Assembly (NCBI RefSeq): GCF_003597395.2
Contig: NC_133770.1
Coordinates: 91,915,639-91,979,638 of the forward strand
Length of the DNA stretch: 64,000 nt
Direction of reading: 5' to 3'
Origin: Chelonoidis abingdonii
Lineage: Eukaryota; Chordata; Testudines; Testudinidae
A model generated the notes under the pieces. The model had not been told where the DNA came from. It saw only the letters and a program-made list of their open reading frames with translations, and searched no databases. Position 1 is the stretch's first letter, and every line of letters starts with the position of its first letter. This document shows positions 47,744-57,285 of the stretch, in pieces. The position numbers and the translations under genes are program-made.

Positions 47744-48127
47744 TGTAGGGAATGTACATACCCGGGCCCACAGGCCTGGCCTTATTATTGAGGCTATTGT
47801 TCTTGTCTGCAAGCTGGGCACACGGCTTCTTATCACAGGAACTTGGCTTTCCTCCATCCTCCCCTGTACTTTCACACAGACGGCCCCGTTTGCATCTGCG
47901 GTGTTTGTAACTTCCCCCCTTGCAGTTTCTCACAGGACTGCTGTCTGCGCTGGGGCTGTTTTTTGCAGTTTGCTATGCTGTCGAGCTCTGTGGAGATTTT
48001 TGTAATAAATCTTGATTCGTCTGTGCAATTGAGCATGTCTAATCTTAGATAATAAAGGCAGGTGAACTCAGAAAGCCGCTTTTTCACCTCTCAGTTACCC
48101 TGAAACTTGTGTCGAGTCTTTCCTTCA
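47744..48127 (+). repeat. ERV 5' LTR
   Basis: Begins TGTAGGGAATG and ends TCGAGTCTTTCCTTCA. It shares with the 3' LTR the blocks CCCGGGCCCACAGGCCTGG and TTTCACACAGA. AATAAA-type words near 48003 and 48047 could serve polyadenylation. Two bases (TC) separate it from the primer-binding site. Confidence 0.9.
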
Positions 48128-48129
48128 TC

Positions 48130-48146
48130 TGGCGCCAACGTGGGGC
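48130..48146 (+). promoter_or_regulatory. Retroviral primer-binding site, tRNA-Lys
   Basis: TGGCGCC-AACGTGGGGC is complementary to the 3' end of tRNA-Lys(CUU), including the CCA that is added after transcription. One G is missing from the usual 18-nt TGGCGCCCAACGTGGGGC, either a mutation or a sequencing indel. Confidence 0.92.
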
Positions 48147-48206
48147 ACGAACCCAGCAACCCTGGTGATTAGAGCTCCGATGCTCTACCAACTGAGCTAG
48201 CCAGGC
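48130..48206 (-). other. Full-length tRNA-Lys copy fused to the PBS
   Basis: Read on the minus strand, 77 nt form a recognisable tRNA-Lys: acceptor side GCCTGGC, D arm TAGCTCAGTTGGTAGAGC, a degenerate anticodon region around CTCTAATC, T arm GGGTTCGTGCCCC, then ACGTTGG-CGCCA. The D-arm and T-arm sides agree with vertebrate tRNA-Lys(CUU) with few changes. The anticodon arm has mismatches and one apparent T deletion. Because 3' CCA is present and the copy abuts the LTR by two bases exactly as a PBS does, it is best explained as reverse-transcribed primer and not a genomic tRNA gene. It is unlikely to be a working tRNA gene. Confidence 0.8.
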
Positions 48207-49678
48207 AGCCACCTGAATCCACTGCATTGCCATTCCCAGTGACTTTGGGGAGACTCAGGACTGGCTATTGCGAACAGCGGCTGGCTGATGCTTGGCGCCA
48301 GCAACCAGCTAAGCCCCCGGAAATCCCTGTTTCCTTTGTGATCCTGGCTCAGGATACCTGCTATTCAGATGTTCTTGGGTGGCTGATTGTGTTATACAGC
48401 TTCAGAGACGCTCTCCGGCCAGATGGACCGGAACAGCAGCACCCCTCCCTTCGAGCGACGAGTCTTTAATATTTTGGGAACAATTGGCCAAAACGGCAAA
48501 CACGTCTCATTTCTGTTTGTCTGAAAGTTGGTCAATGCATGGGAACTGTTAGCGCTCATGCTGATTTCAGTTTGCCATTGCCCAGATGGGCTTCGCTATA
48601 AACGAATCGCTCCATTAACCATATCCTCCCCTGGCTAATTGGGTCCCAGCGCAACAGTTTTTTGCCACAGACTGCCTCTACCTTCACACCCCTTATTTGG
48701 CACTAGTGATGAATATCCGTCTTCGCGAGAATGAGAATTGCCCAAGTAAATAGTGCCAAAGGGATGGTCATGAGATCAATCTCCATATTTCAATGTGCTC
48801 AACTACTTTAATGTAGGTGCATTTAGATTATGCGCAATTGTCTTTCCAAAACAGGTTGGTTTTTTACATGTGGCGATACAAACTTTAATTATCCCTGCCA
48901 ATCTTATGATGGCACGCGGCTGCGGTTCTTAGTCAGACTGACTGTTGTGTTGCCTTTCTAAATGTTTATTCGCAACGGCCCAAGCGATACTATGCGATCT
49001 TGTCAGGGGACTGTGATTCCTCCGGTGACATTGTTAGCAAGCAGCAAGTATATGTCTCTGCGATATACACTGGTGTGAGTTCCAGCACTGGCTGTATATG
49101 AGTGCACGCCACTTATTAAGATTGGCCATGCTAGGCAAGTACAAGCTGTTAATAGCACCCTCTTCAGCTTATTGTGTCCGTTCTTTTAAATCAGCACGCA
49201 GCATGATGTTAGAAGCAGAGTTAGGGGGAATTTTGCATTTAAATAGAGGCTTGGGGCCCATAGATTTTTTTTGCTTTATGTCCATAGCAAAATATAGGGG
49301 ATACATGTCATGGTTGTGCAATTAAATTAAAAATTATGTGTTGCTTTATTTCGGACGATAACAGCCCCTCCACTCTGAGGAGCGTCTTGAGGAAGCTAAA
49401 GATCTACTCACACATAGACAGAGTGGGATTAGTCGGGTTTCTGGAGTTGGCATCCACTGCGTGTACCTGAATTTGCCTTGGCTGAACGGCCTTGGGATAT
49501 TGCATAATTGGGCTGACTGTGACTTTGTGGGCTGTTGCTTGTTTTATTCAGTGCCTTCCTTCCTTGTATCCATGCTGTAAGCTACTTTGGTCTCTACGGC
49601 CAAAGCTATAAGGCTGTCTGCTGACGACGTGGCACGTCTTGAGAAACAGTTAAGGGGGTACCAAGACCCGCAGCTTAT
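48207..49678 (+). pseudogene. ERV internal remnant, envelope-like 3' part
   Basis: The sequence retains many CpGs, unlike the older surroundings, but has no frame longer than about 80 codons. Before the polypurine tract, at about 49480-49640, a hydrophobic stretch rich in Cys, Phe and Leu followed by a polar tail resembles a membrane anchor and cytoplasmic tail of a retroviral transmembrane protein. The part between 48207 and 49350 I cannot assign. Frames change repeatedly. Confidence 0.45.
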
Positions 49679-49698
49679 TAGAATGAAAGAAGGGGGGA
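49679..49698 (+). promoter_or_regulatory. ERV polypurine tract
   Basis: AAAGAAGGGGGGA immediately precedes the TG of the 3' LTR, the normal site of plus-strand DNA initiation. Confidence 0.85.
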
Positions 49699-50098
49699 TG
49701 TAGGAATGACCCCGGGCCCACAGGCCTGGATACCTTATTATTGAGGCATTTTGTTCTTGTCTGCAAGCTAGGCACACCCGGCTTCTTATCTCAGGAACTT
49801 GGCTTTCCTCCATCCTCCCCTGTACTTTCACACAGATGGCCCCGTTTGCATCTGGCGGTGTTTTGTAACTTCCCCCCCTTGCAGTTTCTCACAGGACTGC
49901 CGTGTCTGCAGCTGGGGCTGTTTTTGCAGTTTGCTATGCTGTTGAGCTCGTGATGGAAGATTTTTGTAAAGAATCTTGATTTGTGCTATGCAATTGCACA
50001 TGTGTAATCTTAGATAATAAAAGAGGCAGGTGAACTCAGAAAAGCAGCTTTTTCACCTCCTCAGTTACCCTGAAACTTGGTGTCGAGTCTTTCCTTCA
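49699..50098 (+). repeat. ERV 3' LTR
   Basis: Begins TGTAGGAATGACCCCGG and ends GAGTCTTTCCTTCA. Collinear with 47744-48127, with frequent one- to four-base indels and few substitutions. Confidence 0.9.
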
Positions 50099-50284
50099 CT
50101 GTTCACTGTGGAATCTGAGTAATATAAAGCTAAATAAATCTAAAAGGAAACCTGAATTTAGGTTCTCACCCCTCTACCTTTGCACAGGCAGTGGGGTCCT
50201 TTCTCCTTTCTATCTAAAGTGTTTGGATGAGTAACTGTCTCCATTCTCATGGCATGATCCTCCAATGTGCTGAACACTGTGGCC

Positions 50285-50390
50285 CCAGTCCAGTAAAGTG
50301 CATCAGTAGTTTAATTGATTTCAATGGGAAAGTTAAGCATGTGCTTTGCTGGATCAGAGCAGGATGTTCAATGTGTTGCAAAATCAAGCC
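50285..50390. mobile_element. Short palindromic MITE, probable
   Basis: GGCCCCAGTCCAGTAAAGTG and the reverse complement of GTGCTTTGCTGGATCAGAGC flank TTGATTTCAATGGG. Typical of the GATTTCAATGGG palindromic repeats of reptiles and birds. Confidence 0.5.
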
Positions 50391-50443
50391 CTTAGTTTTC
50401 ACCCTGTCTGGTGTGGGGATGTGACCAGAAACCAAAGGGGTAC

Positions 50444-51335
50444 TGTAGTGAGGTGGCCTGGCTCCCAGCCGCCCCAGAGAGGGACGAGCCCCTCTAGGTG
50501 CCAAAGTGGGCAGAGCCACTGGAGCCTGCGCCCGCCCGCCAGAGGTCAAGGCACAGGACCGGAAGTATAAAAGCCCAACCCCAAGGCTCAGAAGCTGCCT
50601 TGCCGCCGGACAGGCCGGATGCTGGTGCCCTAGCTCCTGCTGGGGAGACTCCTGCCACCTGCAACCGCCCCGATAACTGGCCATACCAGTTGAGGCCGGA
50701 TGCCGACCAGACGCCGGAGAAGCTAGTAAGCCTACCGGTGAGAAGTGATCCAGAGGAGCTGCCCAGCTTACCGCTCATTGAGTACCCCAAGGAGCCCATG
50801 GTGCGTGATGCTGTAGAAGACGCCGACCAGACGCAGGTACTGCTAGAAGTGGAGGTCGGAAGTAGCCCGGGGGCAGCTGACCCTAGTCTGGCTGCAGCAC
50901 ACCCAGAGCTGATATCAGTGTGTTGCGGCCAGGATCCCCACTGACACAGCAGCAGGTCTTTTGCCACTGCTAGGGCCCTGGGCTGGGACGCAGTGGAGTG
51001 GATGGGCCTGCGTCCCCACTGCCAGCCCACTCACGGGTGGCAGTCTCCCCCCTCACCCCGATGCTCAGGACCAGGAGCCTGGGTTTTGCTATTGGACTAT
51101 TTGCTCAGCCTCTGTCTGAGGGTCTGAGCCCTGAACTGTTTGTTTGCTGCCCCGCCCTGACCCAGGGCCTGGGCTTGGTATTGGACTCGTCACTCAGCCC
51201 CTGACGGAGGGCCTGAGAGCTTAACTGTTTACTGTCCTACCAGGCTAACGCCCCAGCTCCCCGGACCTAAGAAGTGAGGCGGCCTGTCTCCCAGCCGCCC
51301 CCGAGAGGGATGACCCCTAACCGAACCCCTCTACA
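50444..51335 (+). mobile_element. Solo LTR, 892 bp
   Basis: TGTAGTGAGG at the left end and CCCCTCTACA at the right end, with a perfect 5-bp TSD GGTAC at 50439-50443 and 51336-51340. A TATA box (AAGTATAAAAGCC, about 50563-50576) supports an LTR promoter. The first 50 or so bases (GGCCTGGCTCCCAGCCGCCC) recur near the right end (GGCCTGTCTCCCAGCCGCCC). Open frames up to 178 codons on either strand reflect GC-rich composition. Confidence 0.85.
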
Positions 51336-51340
51336 GGTAC

Positions 51341-52075
51341 ATATGATGGTAAAGGGATGTTAAGGTAGCATCCTTCTTCAGCATGAAGCAGATAGAGTCC
51401 TGGACGTGACTTCTCACAGGGCCTTCCAGAACTTGGGATCTTGCCTCACTGATGTTGCTCAGCTGCATATGAGGAATGGGTTGTCAAATGCTGCAGAAGA
51501 TCTAGTGGTGTTGAGGCCAAAAAAGAGAACTCTGAAAGTGACATTAGTGACTAGATTTTCCAAATGGGAAAAGAATCCAACGTGCTGAGCTCTTCTATGA
51601 ATCTGTCCAGAAGTATCACCCTGGGAGCTGTGAGGTGCTGAGCACATCTGAAAATCTGACCCTAGCAGTCTTGCTGAACCTCCAGCACCATGATTAATGT
51701 ATTTTAAGTCAACCTCTGCAATTCACAGAAAAAAAAGCACATCAATTAGCTATTTCTTTTCCTACTGTGACGCTGACAGACCAGCTCAGGCCAGAGCTGT
51801 AGGCCAATTCACTTGTGTGTTACTGGAGATCAAAGGAGATGTTAATTGTATTGTTTTCACCTATCTATAACCTGTTGCTTACTATTACATTACATTTACA
51901 TTATGCAGGCCTGGTAATTAAATAACCCTAGATCAAAGTGTATGTTAATGTAACAATGTAGTCAGGTGTCAGAACTTCATGAAAACGAATGGAATGTTAC
52001 CTGTATTGTTTTCACGTAACTATTCCTATTATAATTTAATGACAGGCATTTACATTATGTACATGCCTAACTAAA
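51341..52075. other. Intergenic sequence, no gene seen
   Basis: No supported gene or repeat before the nested elements. TGTATTGTTTTCACCTATC (51848) and TGTATTGTTTTCACGTAAC (52001) are similar words about 150 bp apart, suggesting a small local duplication. Confidence 0.4.
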
Positions 52076-52447
52076 ACAACAAAGAGTCTGGTGGGACCTT
52101 AAAGACTAACAGATTTATTTGGGCATATGCTTGTAAACGGGTGACTCACCCCTGCGAAGCCCCCTGCTGGTGTCTTCGGGGAATTATCTCGGTTTCCAGC
52201 CCAGAGCGCCCTGTGCAGGCCAGTGATCCGCCTGTTCTCTGGCCCCATGTCCCTCCCTGGACCCGGTGCCCTTTTACATGGAGTGCTGCGCCCAAACAGT
52301 CATCCCTTTCTCTGAGGGTTTCCCCTTCCCGGGGGACCCCCACCCTCTATCCCCACTTTGCCTCAGTAGATGGTGTGACAAAGTTCCTCCTCTACCTTGG
52401 TGGGTCCTGCGCTTATTGGTGGATTTGTTCACCTCAGTGATCTTTCC

Positions 52448-52547
52448 NNNNNNNNNNNNNNNNNNNNNNNNNNNNNNNNNNNNNNNNNNNNNNNNNNNNN
52501 NNNNNNNNNNNNNNNNNNNNNNNNNNNNNNNNNNNNNNNNNNNNNNN
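52448..52547. other. Assembly gap, 100 N
   Basis: Exactly 100 N, a conventional placeholder for a gap of unknown size. Confidence 0.98.
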
Positions 52548-55449
52548 TGGGAGTCTCTGTCACATAGTATGAGCCTCTTCCACATGAGAACATATAAAAG
52601 CATAGGACATTTCTAAAGCACTTCAAAGCACCTATCCAAGAAATAGGTCAGGCCTCTACATTAGCATGTCAGTTAAGAGCCTCCTGTTTATTAGTGAGGC
52701 CTTGGTAAACAGGTAGAGTAAATCAATGGTTTATGAAAGAGGGTAGGTCCACCTTGGAGGATGAACTATCAGGTAGATGATGAGCAGATACCACTTAGGG
52801 AGAGTGGACCTGGAATACTCAAGACAAATCAGAATGTCAAAGGGATACTGTATTGTAAGTCGTCCTACCAGGTTATAATTGAGAATGTCTGGAGAAGAAA
52901 CAAATATGTGATAATAAACAGCTATAGTCAAGGACCAGAAGCCTCTCCCTTCCAAAAATGGATGATACACTGCAGTGATCAATCCTGGAATTTTTGACTT
53001 GACATATTTGATTTATACGCTCTGAGGTCCATTAGGTTCTCCACACCCTTCCAATTACTGATTACGATGCAGAAAATACGAAGTAGAGAACTTTCCCGCA
53101 GAGTGAGTACTGGCCTATGGTCCTAACGTGATAGAAGGTTATTAATCGTCCTAAAAATCTCATCAGAAGGGTCCCTAGATATGAGGACGAGAGAAGTGCT
53201 TCGTAGGTCAGAGAGTCAAGTGAGAGAAACTCAATGACAGAATTGATATTCAGCTATACGAGTAGAGTGTATTCATTCTCTTTATGGAATGTAACACATC
53301 GATATAGTCCTAAATGGTGCTAGGTGTCAGCTGCAACGCTAAGAGAACTGAGGGAGGAGGGTTCTGTTACTACTTTGACCAAATCATTTAAAACTAAGTT
53401 TTTGAGGCGCGATTTGGTGAAGCAGAAAGGCTGCTGGCTGAGTTACTGTGTAAGAGACATCTCGTGATATTACCCATGAAGGTCACCAAGAGAAACAACT
53501 GGATGAGAAATTTGTCTTAAGGAATATCTCCTTACTCGGAGACCTTGTAGAGTTTGACAGAGACAATCGAGGAATTGGGCTTCCCCGGAGTAGTACAGAG
53601 AAGTTGATCAGCACAGGCGGCCTACCTAACACAAAGGCATTTTAAAGACTCAGAAGGCGCCCACAAAACCAGGAATGCTGAGTAACTCTGTCAAAGCGAT
53701 GAGAAGGAAACTGAAGAGGTTAACTGCGCGCACTGTAGCCTTAGGCAGGCATAGGCGATACAAAGTCATGTAGGACTGAATGTGAACACTGCTACTAAGT
53801 ACTCTGATCAGCAGCAAGGACAAAGTGCCCTACATATGACGCACCCATGGGGACCCTGACTCAAAGATGGATATGGTCGTGTTATTTCGTTCTGCTGAAC
53901 AAGCAGGATTTAGATAACCTGAATGTAAACGTCTCAACTTTTTAAGTCTAATCAGATACATGGTGCTTAGCCATACAAACAATCACCTTTGGAGGTTCAC
54001 CTACATGCAGCGTTAACATGGCTGTTTGTGACAAAATGCTCAGGATATTTATGAACACAGCGTGATCAGGATCAAATTATTAATCTCCTGCCAACTGGCA
54101 GCTACTCCCAAACATGACTTCAAGGACATTCGTCATAGCAAATGCACGAAGGAAATTGCCTTTACATACTCTTATACAATCATCGTATCACCTCTTATTA
54201 CCTTTTACCAGTAGGCCATAGTACTACAATGACCTGACACTAGCAAGAGGTGCACTGCAATGTAGAACATAGAAAAATTAAGCAACGATACATCAGATGT
54301 AAACTGACATAACAGTGATAAGTAACCCTAAGTACCTGTCTCCTGGTACTCACAAAGTCTGAGATTCTCTCAGAAGAACTCGGCTACTCTCACCTTCTAC
54401 AGGATTAGAAGATTACTTGTTCACAACAAACTGAATTTTACTGATGGCTGTACCACTACAGCGGTATAACACGCTTTACTACGCTGTCGCAAAACGATAC
54501 CAAGCACAAAACTACCTCACCGGCCCTGATACGTATCTAATATGACCAACACCTCACTGCCCCCACCAAGCAGGGATTATTAGGTAATCGAAAGAAAGAA
54601 CAGTGATTGGAAAAGTCGAACTAAACAAGCGTCCTCTCGCTGCTATGCCTAGATTACGTCCATCCTTCGTTCTTCAATGCAATGCTCAGCATGACAACTG
54701 ATGTCTAATGAGTGGATGACAATTAGACGGTTACCCTGGCGTGCAAACATACAGCGATTTGGCTTTTGCACTGTTTTCACCAAAGCTTTCTCATATATTT
54801 TTTTTCTAAGCTGCCTAAGGCTGAGCCCAAGCAAATGTTTTGGAAAAAGAAGTGACTCCACCCTGAGCTCAGGAAAAAAAACCATGGTTGCAACTTGGTG
54901 AGAGAGACAAGGCACTTCTAGAGAACTTCAGTCCAACTTTATGAACGAACACTTTTCTACCGATTTTCCCATAAAGAAATCTCGTGACTCAGTCAGATGT
55001 GAAGGCAAAGGCAGATCACCAACTATGCAACAACCAAAGCGATTCCAAGAAACGGAACTACACTTATTTTCCAATTCAGCCCATGACTAGATTGTAGTTG
55101 GATTGACTAAGTCTGAGAACGGACCTGAAGCATATGACAGAGTGCTCTTCAACGCTTAAGTTAAGAAAAAGCAGCTGGGATCCTGATGAATCTGCTTCAT
55201 AAGCAATGACCATTAATCAGATTTAGAAATTGTTTTCTCACGGAGGAATCAAATGACCTGACGAAAAATGCAAACAGAGAAAATCTTTACACGCATCAGA
55301 GCAGGTACACTATCATCCAGGCATAACAACGGTTTGAGTTGTATTATGTAGTGATATAGATTAAAAGTGTTATATTTTTTCACCTTGCAACATAATATAA
55401 AATACCCCAGCATATAATAGTAGTAGTAGAGCGGTAGTGTAATGAATTC
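52548..55449. other. Block of anomalous composition, unassigned
   Basis: About 2.9 kb with roughly two CpG per 60 bases in many lines (for example 53100-53760), while the rest of the window typically has far fewer outside GC-rich MITEs. No frame exceeds 88 codons and no repeat or protein motif is recognised. It lies between the two ends of the inner LTR element and next to the gap. Error-rich long-read fill, a young ERV interior with frameshifts, or misplaced sequence are all possible. Confidence 0.5.
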
Positions 55450-55598
55450 AATCTATAAGAGTGCTTACCCTCTGGTCCCTAGTTTACCTAGATGACCTCA
55501 CTCCTGATCCTGTTTTTTTTCATTCGTTGTCCCCCGGAATCACTTGGTGTTCTAGACCTGTGGATCCTCCCCTTAGGCTGGGGGGAGGTCCTTTAGAA

Positions 55599-55621
55599 GT
55601 GGGCAGGCTTCGCCTGCCCAC
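55599..55621. repeat. Perfect hairpin in the inner LTR
   Basis: GTGGGCAGGC, loop TTC, GCCTGCCCAC: a perfect 10-bp GC-rich stem. Likely an RNA structure of the LTR transcript or a chance palindrome. Confidence 0.8.
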
Positions 55622-56340
55622 CCCTGGGATGCCAATAGGCTAAAATACCTGTTTCTCAGTACTTTACTGTAGCCATCTGGCCTTGCCCCATCACAATGGC
55701 TACTGCCCAGTCTCCATCTAGCCCCCGTTCACTGGGGCAGACTGCAGTATCAGCCATTCATCATAGGCAACGGGGTTTGGACTGGCTGTCTTTACCCACC
55801 CTCCGGCTGCCCCTCTGCAAGCCCAGTACCTAGGAGGCCTAGAACTAGGCCCTCCAGCCTGGGGAGTTGCTGGCCTAGGGCTTCCCCACGCCTAAGGCCT
55901 TTCCTCAGCCCTGCTCCCCTCAGGTACTTTGCCTCTAGCTCCTGGCAGCCAGGCCCATCTCCCTCTATAGCTAGAGAGAGACTGACAGCTTCTAGCTCCT
56001 CTGGCCTTCTTATGAGGACCCATTGCTCAGTTTGGGGCATGGCTCCAGCTGCAGCCACTTCCCCAATCAGTCCAGCCTAAAGGCAGCTTTCTCCAGCCAC
56101 AGCCCCTTTCCAGGGCTGTTTTAACCCCCTCAGGGCAGGAGCAGAGGTCCACCCTGCTACAATGCTTTTGTGGATAAAAAAACACTTCTTTCTTCAGATG
56201 CATCTGAAGAAGTGGTTTTTTATCCACAAAAGCGTATGCCCAAATCAATCTATTACTCTTTAAGCTGCCACTGAACTCCTTGTTGTTTTTGTGGATACAG
56301 ACGAACATGGCTACCCCCTGATACTTGATGCCTGACTAAA

Positions 56341-57104
56341 TAACTCATTGAATGCAAATGAAGAAGAATACTAAATTCAAACCTACCATCAGGCCACTGT
56401 CTTAACATGTTGTTCTGGAAATGCCAAGAATTTCTCGCCACTGTGTTTTCTCCCAGTTCTGCTGCTGGGGCTGTGGATAGCATTTGCTATCCTTCTGCTA
56501 TGCCCTATGAAAAAATCCTGTGGAATTTAATAGAAAATTCTAAGTTTCATGTAGACTTTTCATGTTATTTCCTCATTTAGAAGATATTTTGGGACTCTTT
56601 TCTTATTTTGTTCATGCATTAAAGGTTGTCTTTATGTTGTATATTTAATGACTATTCATGGATAGCCATGTGATCTGTTATCTCATTGCATTTTTCAAAC
56701 TAAGCAGAGGCAGTCAGGGTAGGTCAATGCTAAAATAGGTGACCTCCACCTAGGAGCTTCTCAAAGGAGCACTGGTGTTTCAGGAGATGGAACTCTTATT
56801 TCTGAGTCAGTACTGAGCGTGGTATGAGATCACTGTTCTGCTGGGGTTGTCATCTTGCAGAAGAGAGAAAAAACAGAAGACCTGTCTACTAGTGGTCATT
56901 AACAATCTTATGGCACTAAATATATGTTGTAATCCTATTTTTACTCATTGTATTGTTGTCTGCATGATGGACCGTAGGTACCCTTTGGGACTCGTAGACA
57001 GACCTTCATGGACATATTATACCATATCCCAGCTTTTCTAAAGAAGGGAGGCAACTAGAGAAGTTCCTCCATGAGCTTGAAGGAAGGACGTAACACAGCT
57101 GCCC
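56341..57104. other. Intergenic sequence, no gene seen
   Basis: CpG-poor sequence without recognised features. Composition returns to that of the rest of the window. Confidence 0.45.
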
Positions 57105-57180
57105 CTAGAGTATGATCCAAAGCCTACTGAAGTCAATAGAGTATTTCCACTGACTTCAATGGGCTTTAGATCAGGGCCAT
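57105..57180. mobile_element. Short palindromic MITE (GACTTCAATGGG type)
   Basis: TGATCCAAAGCCTACTGAAG and CACTGACTTCAATGGGCTTT are mirror arms of a 75-bp palindrome ending AGATCAGGGCC. Same family as 38636-38715. Confidence 0.7.
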
Positions 57181-57285
57181 GAAGAGGGCAGCCTCCTAGG
57201 AAGGCTACTGTTGCTAGGAAAATGACAACTCGCCACTCCCAAGGAGATTGGCTAAAACATATGCACTTTTGGTAAGTGGATTGGT

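Larger units (their letters stand above)
47744..50098 (+). mobile_element. Internally deleted endogenous retrovirus
   Basis: Two LTRs of about 384 and 400 bp flank only about 1.57 kb, against the 6-8 kb expected. TSD CTGTT at 47739-47743 and 50099-50103. The tRNA-Lys primer-binding site with the AACGTGGGGC core points to a betaretrovirus-like (class II, ERV-K) element. A polypurine tract precedes the 3' LTR. No gag, protease or polymerase motif is visible; the last 350 bases before the polypurine tract read like the end of an envelope transmembrane subunit, broken by frameshifts. The LTRs differ mainly by one-base indels, suggesting a young insertion, unpolished sequence, or both. No functional protein can be made from it. 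Confidence 0.88.
52374..55695 (-). mobile_element. Inner LTR/ERV insertion containing an assembly gap
   Basis: Innermost layer. On the plus strand it begins TGTGACAAAGTTCCTCCTCT and ends GGCCTTGCCCCATCACA, the inverted TG...CA termini of an LTR element read from the minus strand. TSD ATGG at 52370-52373 and 55696-55699. The recognisable LTR text is 52374-52447 and about 55450-55695. Between them are 100 Ns and the anomalous block. It is unclear whether the block is ERV interior or misplaced sequence. Confidence 0.72.
52132..56161 (-). mobile_element. Solo LTR inserted in the retroposon
   Basis: Middle layer. On the minus strand it begins TGTAGCAGGGTGGACCTCTG at 56161 and ends CACCCGTTTACA at 52132. 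A 5-bp TSD ATGCT lies at 52127-52131 and 56162-56166. Without the inner insertion the LTR is about 700 bp (52132-52373 plus 55700-56161). Confidence 0.82.
52076..56327 (+). mobile_element. Palindromic retroposon split by LTR elements
   Basis: The outer layer of a nest. Its two pieces (52076-52131 and 56162-56327) join into a 217-bp element of the family at 36289-36483. The left arm has AGTCTGGTGGGACCTTAAAG and GATTTATTTGGGCATATGCT. The right piece completes the hairpin (CTTCAGATGCATCTGAAGAA) and carries the one-sided tail GGATACAGACGAACATGGCT. A 13-bp TSD ATGCCTAACTAAA / ATGCCTGACTAAA (one mismatch) lies at 52063-52075 and 56328-56340. Confidence 0.85.

Noticed and set aside
48130..48206. Functional tRNA-Lys gene
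   Set aside because: CCA is present at the 3' end, the anticodon stem is mispaired, and the position is exactly that of a retroviral PBS, so a genomic tRNA gene is unlikely.
50494..51030. 178-codon minus-strand frame
   Set aside because: Entirely within a GC-rich solo LTR and overlapping a 148-codon frame on the other strand.
52548..55449. Bacterial contamination or horizontally transferred genes
   Set aside because: Considered because of CpG content, but no bacterial-style long frames or ribosome-binding sites are present. Kept only as an anomaly.
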